A stretch of DNA of 13,197 bases. Source: CAZZNQ01 sp964655775. Its GTDB lineage: Bacteria; Planctomycetota; Brocadiia; SM23-32. Each line of letters opens with the position of its first letter. The stretch's first letter is position 1. The notes under the pieces are model-generated. The model saw only the letters and a program-made list of their open reading frames with translations, searched no databases and had not been told where the DNA came from. Shown here piece by piece: positions 1-6,193 of this stretch. The position numbers were made by a program, and so were the translations under genes. Where the stretch lies: the NCBI GenBank assembly GCA_964655775.1, contig CAZZNQ010000107.1, positions 1 through 13,197 on the forward strand. Direction: 5' to 3'.

Positions 1-139
1 CGCGCTCGACCAGAAGCCGCGGCACGCGCAGCATCTGGTCCGGCTCCAATGCCTCCTCCACCAGCGCCTCCACCCAGACCGTCTCGAGCTCGCCGAACTT
101 GTCTTTCCGCGCTAACTTCAGCAGATCCTCAACTTCCAT
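1..139 (-). CDS. Hypothetical protein, N-terminal fragment (continues beyond the left edge)
   Basis: Only the first 46 codons of this minus-strand gene are in the window. Reading back from the ATG at 139-137, the protein starts MEVEDLLKLARKDKFGELE, then an acidic, leucine-rich helical stretch (VWVEALVEEALEPDQMLRV), and stays open to the edge. It has no signal peptide or membrane segment. The helical, charged N-terminus recalls helical-repeat regions, for example those in front of GreA/GreB-like domains in some bacteria, but this is only an impression and I do not assign a function. The start is supported by a sigma-70-like promoter on the same strand 63-91 nt upstream and by the lack of in-frame stops. 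The gene is divergent from the GH130 pair. Confidence 0.6.
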   Translation of the reverse strand, partial: MEVEDLLKLARKDKFGELETVWVEALVEEALEPDQMLRVPRLLVER

Positions 140-201
140 GGTGCACCTGCAAGGAATGGTCGGGAAGGAACTCGCAAGCCGCGTTGCCGCCGCAGACGTT
201 C

Positions 202-230
202 AATATACAGTCGAAGCGTCCGCGCGGCAA
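202..230 (-). promoter_or_regulatory. Candidate sigma-70-like promoter for the left-edge minus-strand gene
   Basis: On the minus strand, TTGCCG (230-225) lies 17 nt from TATATT (207-202). The -35 matches TTGACA at 4 of 6 positions and the -10 matches TATAAT at 5 of 6. Transcription would start near 195, giving a leader of roughly 55 nt before the ATG at 139. The AT-rich -10 stands out in a GC-rich spacer. This is a pattern match only. Confidence 0.4.
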
Positions 231-260
231 CATGCGCAGGCGTTCCGGCCGACTGCGCCC

Positions 261-290
261 TTGATTTTCCAGGCAGGCTTGCTGCACAAT
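261..290 (+). promoter_or_regulatory. Candidate promoter for the tandem GH130 genes
   Basis: TTGATT (261-266) and CACAAT (285-290) are separated by 18 nt. Each matches its sigma-70 consensus hexamer at 4 of 6 positions. Transcription from here would start around 297, only about 5 nt before the ATG at 302, so a message starting here would be nearly leaderless if that ATG is used, or would have a 32-nt leader if the in-frame ATG at 329 is used. It is weaker than the promoter of the third GH130 gene. Confidence 0.3.
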
Positions 291-301
291 CACGCCCGAC
301 C

Positions 302-1243
302 ATGAGCACGAAACTGCAGCGGAACATCATGCAGCGATGGGACGGGAACCCGGTTCTCACGCCGGAGGACCTGCCCTTCCAGGCAAGCGACATCCACAAC
401 GCCGGGGCCGTCCGTTTCGACGGCGAGTGCTTGCTGCTGTTGACCGTTGAGAGCCTGCAGGGCGACTGCGCCATCTATAAGGCCACCAGCCGGGACGGGC
501 GCAGCTTCACCGTGGATCCGGAGCCGTTCATCGCGGCTCCCCTGCATCACGGGAATGACATCTACGCGACGGAAGGTGTGCGTGACCCACGGATCACGCC
601 GTTCGACGGCACGTACTACGTAACCTACCTCTCCGAATCCGAATACGGAACGCGCCTGAGCCTGGTTCAGACGGACGACTTCGAGAAGATGGAGCTCCTG
701 GGCCACATATCCGAGCCGGACACGAAGAACGGCATGCTGTTCCCCGCCAGGTTCGGGGGTCGATACGCGCGGCTGGAACGGCCGCGCGAGGGCGGCAACA
801 TCTGGATAAGCTACTCCACCGATCTGAAGTACTGGGGCGATTGGGACTGCGTGATGACGCCGCGGCACGGCTACTGGGACTACAACCGCGTCGGCGCCAG
901 TGCGCCGCCGATCAGAACCGACTGCGGATGGCTGCTGGTCTACTACGGCGTACGAAACACGCCGTCCGGCCCGCTCTTCCGGCTCGGCGTTGCGTTCCTG
1001 GACCTGGAAGACCCCTCCAAGGTCATCGGCCGCTCGAACATACCGGTTTTGGCCCCCTACGAGCGTTACGAACGCATCGGCGACGTGAACAACCTGGTCT
1101 TCTCGTGCGGCGCCGTCATCTCCCATTCCGCCGCCGAACTGGAGATTTACTACGGCGCGGCCCAGAGCTGCGTCTGCGTGGGCACGGTGCCGTTCGAGTC
1201 GCTGCAGGGGATCTGCATGGGCGGACAGAAGCAGGAGGACTGA
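302..1243 (+). CDS. GH130-family glycosidase/phosphorylase paralogue 1, with altered phosphate site
   Basis: A 313-residue five-bladed beta-propeller protein of glycoside hydrolase family 130 (COG2152), about the usual length of short GH130 enzymes. The family cleaves beta-mannosides, mostly by phosphorolysis. Visible hallmarks are GNPVL near the N-terminus, a DPR motif with the presumed general acid Asp95, the NGMLFP and LERP blocks, and a C-terminal ERIGDVNN then YYGAA. Aligned from memory to UhgbMP (phosphate ligands R150, R168, K212, H231), this protein has K142, R160, R196 and Y215, so the His is lost. The RVEDRxGxS-type block is also eroded (TVESLQGD). There is no signal peptide, so it is probably cytoplasmic. 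The 302 start has no SD; the ATG at 329, just before RWDGNP, is an alternative. It lies 2 nt upstream of paralogue 2, in one operon. A hydrolase, another specificity, or reduced activity are all possible. Confidence 0.85.
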   Translation: MSTKLQRNIMQRWDGNPVLTPEDLPFQASDIHNAGAVRFDGECLLLLTVESLQGDCAIYKATSRDGRSFTVDPEPFIAAPLHHGNDIYATEGVRDPRITPFDGTYYVTYLSESEYGTRLSLVQTDDFEKMELLGHISEPDTKNGMLFPARFGGRYARLERPREGGNIWISYSTDLKYWGDWDCVMTPRHGYWDYNRVGASAPPIRTDCGWLLVYYGVRNTPSGPLFRLGVAFLDLEDPSKVIGRSNIPVLAPYERYERIGDVNNLVFSCGAVISHSAAELEIYYGAAQSCVCVGTVPFESLQGICMGGQKQED

Positions 1244-1245
1244 GC

Positions 1246-2184
1246 ATGCAACATGCGGAACAAGACCTGCTCCGCCGCTACTCCGGCAACCCGATCATCG
1301 CTGCGGCCGACATCCCGTTCACCTGCAACACCGTGTTCAACGGATCGCCGGTGAAGGACGGCGATCGCTACTACCTTCTGCTGCGCGTAGAGGGGCAGCA
1401 CGGCTATTCGCTCTTCGCCCTGGCCACCAGTTCCGACGGCCTGCGCTTCAAGGTGGAGGACCTGCCCGTGCTGGTTCCCGCCAACGAAGAGCCGATGAAC
1501 CAGTACGAGGTGGCCGGGATCGAAGACCCCCGCGTGACCAAGCTGGACGGTGCTTTCTTCGTGGTTTACACGGCATTCAGCGGCTACGGACCGGTCATGG
1601 CACTGGCCAGGACACAAGACTTCCACGACTTCGAGCGGCTGGGCATCATCTCCGAGCCCGGCAACAAGGACGGAATGCTTTTCCCCCGCCAGATCGGCGG
1701 ACGTTACGCGCGACTCGACCGGCCCATCGGACACGGCGTGGGCAGCATCTGGGTATCTTTCTCCGAGGACATGCTGCACTGGGGCGACTCGCACGTGGTC
1801 ATCACGCCCCGCCGCGGCTTCTGGGATTCGTATCGCGTCGGCGGCTCGGCGGTGCCGATAGAGACCGAGCACGGATGGCTCGAGATCTACCACGGCGTCA
1901 AGATGACGTCGGGCGGCCCGATTTACCGGGCCGGCGTGGCGCTGCTGGATCTGGACCAGCCCTGGCGCGTGATCGGCCGCAGTCATGTGCCGGTGCTCGC
2001 CCCGAGGGCGGAGTACGAGAGGATCGGCGACATCAACAACGTGGTCTTCCCGTCGGGCGCCATCGTCGAGGACGACGGCCTGGTGAAGGTCTACTACGGC
2101 GCCGCGGACACCGCGATCTGCGTGGCCAGCGCGTACATCGACGAACTCGTGCACGTGGCCCTGGCCGACCCGAGCCTCTACTGA
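1246..2184 (+). CDS. GH130-family glycosidase/phosphorylase paralogue 2
   Basis: A 312-residue GH130 protein and tandem duplicate of its upstream neighbour; in the block ISEP...RP (gene 1 residues 137-161) 19 of 26 residues are identical. The start is fixed by an AGGAGG at 1233-1238, 7 nt before the ATG, which lies inside the end of the upstream gene. It has SGNPII, LLRVEGQHGYS (partly degenerate RVEDRxGxS block), GIEDPR with presumed general acid Asp94, KDGMLFP, GGRYARLDRP, IYHGV and ERIGDINN. Equivalents of the four UhgbMP phosphate ligands are K141, R159, R197 and H216, so only the Lys-to-Arg change at the third position departs from the pattern in the third copy. No signal peptide. A phosphorylase on an intracellular beta-mannoside is the simplest reading, but hydrolysis cannot be excluded. 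The stop is 10 bp from the convergent amidohydrolase stop. Confidence 0.88.
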   Translation: MQHAEQDLLRRYSGNPIIAAADIPFTCNTVFNGSPVKDGDRYYLLLRVEGQHGYSLFALATSSDGLRFKVEDLPVLVPANEEPMNQYEVAGIEDPRVTKLDGAFFVVYTAFSGYGPVMALARTQDFHDFERLGIISEPGNKDGMLFPRQIGGRYARLDRPIGHGVGSIWVSFSEDMLHWGDSHVVITPRRGFWDSYRVGGSAVPIETEHGWLEIYHGVKMTSGGPIYRAGVALLDLDQPWRVIGRSHVPVLAPRAEYERIGDINNVVFPSGAIVEDDGLVKVYYGAADTAICVASAYIDELVHVALADPSLY

Positions 2185-2194
2185 CGGCGCCGTC

Positions 2195-3001
2195 CTACCG
2201 CTCGCCGTTCAGAAGCCGTTCGGCATTTCGGTGCAGCACCTTCTCGAGCGCTTCTCCGTCGCCGATCATGCGGCGGACCGTGCCGAGTTCCTCGTCCTGC
2301 GGACGCCAGGGGCTGTCGGTTCCGAAGAGGATCCTCTCGGTCGGATGCGCACTCAGTATCCGCCGCACGTGCTCGCCGTCGCCCATGCAGTGGAACGTAT
2401 ACGAGGTCTCCAGATAGACATCGGTGCCGGCGAGGGTCTCGCTGACCTCTTCCCAGTTCATCCAGCCGCCGAGGTGGGCGGCGACGATGCGCATCTCGGG
2501 GAAGCTGCTGTGCACGGCCAGTATCCGTCGCGGCGCGGCCCGGTCGTCTTCGGGCGGGAAGGCGATGTCGCGGCCGGCATGGAACCCCAGTATCAGGCCG
2601 CAGTCCTGCACCGCCTCATAGAACGGCCACATCAGGCGGTCATCGACGGCGAACCCCTGGTACTGCGGATGCATCTTGATTCCCTTCAGTCCGCTCTCGG
2701 CCACGAGCCGCACGGCGGCCGCGAGGTCGTCGCAGTCGGGGTGAACCGAGCCAAAGGGCTCGATGCGATCGCTGCGGATCTGCAGCGACCATTTGACGAT
2801 GGCGGAGACCTGTTTGGGCGCGGTGGCTATGGACCAGATGACGCTGCGGTCGATGCCGGCCGAATCCATGGACCGGAGCAGATCGGACACGGTGCCGTCC
2901 AGCACGGCCCGGGCCTCGGGGGGGACTTCCGCGTTGAGCGCCTCGATGGCACGGGGGGCCAACCCGTCCGGGAATGCGTGCGTGTGGAAGTCGATGACCA
3001 C
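2195..3001 (-). CDS. Amidohydrolase family protein (amidohydrolase 2 / TIM-barrel metal-dependent hydrolase)
   Basis: A 268-residue metal-dependent hydrolase or decarboxylase of the PF04909-like group. The metal-site pattern is complete: HTH at residues 6-8 on strand 1, KMHPQYQ (H111), GFHAG (H141), AAHLGG (H176) and FGTDSPW (D229). Known relatives hydrolyse or decarboxylate small cyclic or carboxylated compounds; nothing here fixes the substrate. There is no signal peptide or membrane segment, so it should be cytoplasmic. The start is GTG at 3001, giving MVIDFHTH directly, with GGAG about 10 nt upstream. An ATG overlapping this site is in another frame. It follows the copper ATPase by 45 nt on the same strand and is probably the last gene of that transcript. 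It ends 10 bp from the GH130 pair, leaving no room for separate terminators. Confidence 0.88.
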   Translation of the reverse strand: MVIDFHTHAFPDGLAPRAIEALNAEVPPEARAVLDGTVSDLLRSMDSAGIDRSVIWSIATAPKQVSAIVKWSLQIRSDRIEPFGSVHPDCDDLAAAVRLVAESGLKGIKMHPQYQGFAVDDRLMWPFYEAVQDCGLILGFHAGRDIAFPPEDDRAAPRRILAVHSSFPEMRIVAAHLGGWMNWEEVSETLAGTDVYLETSYTFHCMGDGEHVRRILSAHPTERILFGTDSPWRPQDEELGTVRRMIGDGEALEKVLHRNAERLLNGER

Positions 3002-3046
3002 TGTGGGACATCTCCGCTCAATCGGGGATACGGTTCGGGATCCTCG

Positions 3047-5509
3047 TTATTCGGGCCCGACGTCGGTGCGTTTCAGCAGACTTGCGTTGCCCACAACGCT
3101 CACCGAACTGAGCGCCATTGCCACCTCGGCGATGAGCGGGTGCAGCAGGCCCAGCATGGCGACCGGCAGTGCGACGAGATTGTAGCCGAAGGCCCAGACC
3201 AGATTCTGGCGAATCTTGCGGAACGTCGCACGGCTCAGCTTCACGGCGCTGACGACCGCCCCGATGTCGCCGCGCACCAGCGTGATGTCGGCGCTCTCGA
3301 TGGCGATGTCGGTGCCGGTTCCCAGCGCGATGCCCACGTCCGCCTGGGCCAGGGCCGGGGCGTCGTTGATGCCGTCGCCCACCATGGCCACGCGGCCGTA
3401 CTCCTTCTGCAGTTTCTCGACCTCCTCGGCCTTGCGTTTGGGCAGCACGCCCGCCAGCACGCGGTCGATGCCGGCCTGCTCGCCGATGGCCTGGGCCGTG
3501 CGCTCGTTGTCGCCGGTCACCATCGCCACCTCGAAGCCCATCCCTTTCAGCGTCTCCACGGAGGTGCGGCACTCGTCCTTGAGCGTATCCGCGACGCCGA
3601 AGACGGCGACTGCGCGGCCGTCGACGCGCAGGACCAGGGCCGTCTTGGCCTCCTCCTCGAGGGCCTCGGCGACGTCTTCCGCTTCTCGGAACGAGTCGTC
3701 CTCCTCGCGCACGAACGCAAGGGAGCCGATGGCCATCTCCTTGCCGTCCACGCGTGCCCGCACGCCCTTGCCGATTTCCGCCTGGAAGTCCTCGGCGTCC
3801 AGAAGGTCCAGCTCGCGCTCCTCGGCGTGGTCGACGACGGCGCGGCCAAGAGGGTGCTCGCTGCCGGATTCCAGCGAAGCCGCCCATCGAACGACTTCCT
3901 CCTCGGTGTGGTCGCCGAGGGGCTTCACGTCCGTCACGGCCGGCTCGCCCTTGGTCAGGGTTCCGGTCTTGTCGAACACGATGATGCGGACGTCCTTCAT
4001 GGTCTGGATGGCCTCGCCGGTGCGGATGAGAATCCCCCGGCCAGCGCCCATGCCGGAACCGACCATCAGCGCGGTAGGCGTCGCCAGGCCGAGCGCGCAG
4101 GGACAGGCGATCACCAGCACGGCGACCGCCGCGAACACAGCCAGGGATACGGCGGCCAGCTCGGGACTGACCCACGGCAGGTACTGCTGCACGGCCTCCA
4201 GCATCGGACGCAGTGAATCCGCCAGCACGAGCCAAGCCACGAACGTGAGCGCAGCCAGCCCGACGACGATCGGCACGAAGACGCTGGTCACCTTGTCCGC
4301 GAAAGCCTGGATCGGCACGCTGGAGCCCTGCACCTCCTGGACGGTCTTGATGACCTGGGAGAGAAACGTCTCCCCGCCCACCTTGGTCGCCTCGACGCGC
4401 AGGTGGCCGTCGCGGTTGATGGTGGCGCCGATCACTTCGTCGCCCTCGGTGCGAACAACCGGCACCGACTCGCCGGTCGCCATCGACTCGTCCACGCTGG
4501 CCTTGCCGTCGACCACTACTCCGTCCGTGGGAATCTTCTCTCCGGGGCGCACCACCATCACGTCGCCGACTTCCAGGTCCTCCACGGGCACTTCTTCCTC
4601 TTCGCCGTCCCGGAGCACGCGGGCGCTCTTGGCCCCGAGCTCCAGCAGGCTGCGGATGGCGCGCCCGGCGCGACCGCGCGCCTTGGCCTCGACGTAGCGA
4701 CCGGTAAGATGGAACGCCATGATCATGGCGCCGATGCCGGCGTAGTTGTGGATGGGCATCCCGAACAGGTGCAAAATGCCGGTGAGGAACGCCGCGCCGC
4801 TGCCGAGCATGATGAGAACGTCCATGTTGGCGGCGCCGTTCAGCACGCTCTTGACGGCGCCCGCGTAAGTGCGCGCACCGGCGATGGCCAGAACGGGCAG
4901 TGCCAGAATGACCATCGCCCACTCGTAGAGATCCTTGTATGGCTCCAGAAAATCGAGGCCGAGCATGAAGGGGATCATGACGATCAGCAGCGGCCCCGAG
5001 ATGCCCCAGGCCAGCGCCACACGCCGGCGGGCGGCCTTCACCTCCCGCTCCTCCGCTTCGGCGCCTTCGCCGCCTTCCCCCTCCTCGGCCACGTCGTAAC
5101 CGGCGCTGCGAACCGCATCCACCAGGTCGTCGCGACCGACGCGATCTGCGTCGTAGGTGATATGCGCGCTCTCCGAGGCAAAGTTCACCTTCGCGTTCGC
5201 GACACCGTCCACGGCTCGAAGGGACTTCTCGATGCTCCTCGCGCAACTGGCGCAGTGCATGCCGCGGATGTTGAGCATCTGGGACCCAGCCCCGTCGGTG
5301 TCGCCCGCGGTCTCGGGTTCCTCTCCGGATTCGGCCTCGGGTTCAGCATCTTCCTGCTGTGCGTCCGCACCGACGTACGACTCCGGATTCTCGTCGAACT
5401 TCTTCTTGCAGCCCTGCGCGCAGAAGTAATAGGTCTGCCCGTTGTATTCGCTGGTGGCCGCGGCCTGCGCCGGGTCCACGTCCATACCGCAGATAGGATC
5501 CTTGGCCAT
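3047..5509 (-). CDS. copA: Cu(I)-exporting P1B-type ATPase with N-terminal YHS and HMA domains
   Basis: An 820-residue heavy-metal ATPase, probably exporting Cu(I) across the inner membrane. Domain order: a YHS domain at 1-46 (DPICGMDVD, then YYFCAQGCKKKF with C7, C30 and C34); an acidic linker at about 52-72; one HMA domain at about 78-142 with metal site GMHCASC (C86, C89); a second acidic stretch at about 141-156; then eight expected membrane helices. Catalytic motifs are TGES (345-348), membrane site CPC (469-471), phosphorylated Asp513 in DKTGTLT, SEHP (550-553) and GDGINDAP (711-718). YN (776-777) in helix 7 and MALSS (798-802) in helix 8 match the Cu(I) P1B-1 signature. The ATG at 5509 directly opens the YHS domain, and AAGGGGG lies about 12 nt upstream. 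It sits 38 nt behind rpiB. I see no adjacent copper regulator or chaperone gene. Confidence 0.95.
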   Translation of the reverse strand: MAKDPICGMDVDPAQAAATSEYNGQTYYFCAQGCKKKFDENPESYVGADAQQEDAEPEAESGEEPETAGDTDGAGSQMLNIRGMHCASCARSIEKSLRAVDGVANAKVNFASESAHITYDADRVGRDDLVDAVRSAGYDVAEEGEGGEGAEAEEREVKAARRRVALAWGISGPLLIVMIPFMLGLDFLEPYKDLYEWAMVILALPVLAIAGARTYAGAVKSVLNGAANMDVLIMLGSGAAFLTGILHLFGMPIHNYAGIGAMIMAFHLTGRYVEAKARGRAGRAIRSLLELGAKSARVLRDGEEEEVPVEDLEVGDVMVVRPGEKIPTDGVVVDGKASVDESMATGESVPVVRTEGDEVIGATINRDGHLRVEATKVGGETFLSQVIKTVQEVQGSSVPIQAFADKVTSVFVPIVVGLAALTFVAWLVLADSLRPMLEAVQQYLPWVSPELAAVSLAVFAAVAVLVIACPCALGLATPTALMVGSGMGAGRGILIRTGEAIQTMKDVRIIVFDKTGTLTKGEPAVTDVKPLGDHTEEEVVRWAASLESGSEHPLGRAVVDHAEERELDLLDAEDFQAEIGKGVRARVDGKEMAIGSLAFVREEDDSFREAEDVAEALEEEAKTALVLRVDGRAVAVFGVADTLKDECRTSVETLKGMGFEVAMVTGDNERTAQAIGEQAGIDRVLAGVLPKRKAEEVEKLQKEYGRVAMVGDGINDAPALAQADVGIALGTGTDIAIESADITLVRGDIGAVVSAVKLSRATFRKIRQNLVWAFGYNLVALPVAMLGLLHPLIAEVAMALSSVSVVGNASLLKRTDVGPE

Positions 5510-5547
5510 GGTCTACGTTCGCCCCCTTGATCTTTGCGACGGAACTG

Positions 5548-6003
5548 CTACTGCCCGCCGCGATCCTCGTCAAACCCCTTCACCTTGTTGAGTCGCCGCA
5601 CGTGCCGCTCGGTGTAGCTAAACTTGGCGTCGATGAACAGTTGCACGATGTCCAGCGCCAGCCACGTGCCGATGACCTGCGCGCCCAGGCAGGCGACGTT
5701 CACGTCGTCGTGCTCGACGCACTGGTGCGCGGTGAAGCAATCGTGAATGGTCGCCGCACGGACGCCCTTGAACTTGTTGGCTGCCACCGAGACCCCCGCC
5801 CCGCTGCCGCAGATGAGCACCCCGCGGTCCGCATCACCGGACGCGACCTCCACGGCGACGGCGCGGGCGTAGTCCGGGTAGTCGACGCTCTCGGCGCTGT
5901 CAGTCCCGACGTCGATGACCTCGTGTCCCTCGTCCTTCAGAAGCTCGATTACGGCACGCCGGAGAAGGTGGCCGGCGTGATCCGCTCCAACCGCTACGCG
6001 CAT
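5548..6003 (-). CDS. rpiB: Ribose-5-phosphate isomerase B / RpiB-LacAB family sugar-phosphate isomerase
   Basis: A 151-residue cytoplasmic isomerase that interconverts ribose 5-phosphate and ribulose 5-phosphate in the non-oxidative pentose phosphate pathway. Length is typical. It begins MRVAVGADHAG (D8, H9), then VDYPDYA, catalytic-base Cys65 in ICGSGAG, ANKFKGVRAA, a ring-opening His98 in EHDDVN, CLGAQVIG, and the C-terminal phosphate-binding ERHVRR (R133, R137). The start is the ATG at 6003, 8 nt after AGAGGAG; longer in-frame versions read into the spacer and lack family similarity. Two oddities: Ser67 replaces the usual Thr of GTG, and Asp99 replaces the Asn of the common HND motif. The second may mark a variant subgroup acting on another phosphosugar. 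It is divergent from transketolase and 38 nt upstream of the copper ATPase. Confidence 0.92.
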   Translation of the reverse strand: MRVAVGADHAGHLLRRAVIELLKDEGHEVIDVGTDSAESVDYPDYARAVAVEVASGDADRGVLICGSGAGVSVAANKFKGVRAATIHDCFTAHQCVEHDDVNVACLGAQVIGTWLALDIVQLFIDAKFSYTERHVRRLNKVKGFDEDRGGQ

Positions 6004-6193
6004 TTTCTTTGCTCCTCTCGTCGGCGATGTCAACGGTCTCAGCGACCGGGCCGGGCCATGAACTGGAACGCCGCCCGTCCATCCTTTAGTATATGGCACT
6101 CGGGCTTCCCCCACACGGGAAAGGTGCGGGTAGCGCCGTGCCCTCCGACCGGACACCGACCATTCAACACCCTCACTGCGCAGAGGAAAAGCA
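6004..6193. promoter_or_regulatory. Shared divergent spacer between rpiB and transketolase
   Basis: These 190 bp must hold the promoters of both the rpiB cluster (minus) and the transketolase pair (plus). The only AT-rich core is TTTAGTATAT at 6085-6094. On the minus strand it gives TATACT (6093-6088, 5 of 6 to the -10 consensus); on the plus strand TAGTAT (6087-6092, 4 of 6). Neither has a convincing -35 at 16-18 nt. Just beside it lies the short dyad TTCCC-N6-GGGAA (6106-6121), a possible operator. SD sites are AGAGGAG before rpiB and GAGGAA (6183-6188) before transketolase. Confidence 0.4.

Noticed and set aside
302..1243. The first GH130 gene as a pseudogene, given its lost phosphate-site His
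   Set aside because: It is full length, has no frameshift or stop, and keeps the general acid and fold motifs. Changed function fits better than decay.
841..1245. An in-frame N-terminal extension of the second GH130 gene overlapping the first
   Set aside because: The extension reads as Arg/Gly-rich out-of-frame translation of the first GH130 gene. The ATG at 1246 has a well-placed AGGAGG and gives the normal family N-terminus.
1150..2154. A 334-codon minus-strand open frame opposite the second GH130 gene
   Set aside because: There is no recognisable domain, and the plus strand carries a full GH130 protein with a strong SD.
2185..2194. A terminator between the convergent GH130 and amidohydrolase genes; likewise at 9088-9100 and 12150-12172
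   Set aside because: The gaps are 10, 13 and 23 bp and hold no GC-rich hairpin with a T run. Any termination signal would have to lie inside the genes, and I could not identify one.
2231..4216. A 661-codon plus-strand open frame opposite the amidohydrolase and copper ATPase
   Set aside because: It runs across two real genes and their gap, is rich in His, Gly, Asp and Ala, and shows no motif. It is an antisense shadow.
3018..5246. A 742-codon open frame on the same strand as the copper ATPase, shifted by one frame
   Set aside because: Its translation is almost all Arg, Gly and Ala with no domain, while the ATPase frame has every expected motif. It is a GC-driven shadow.
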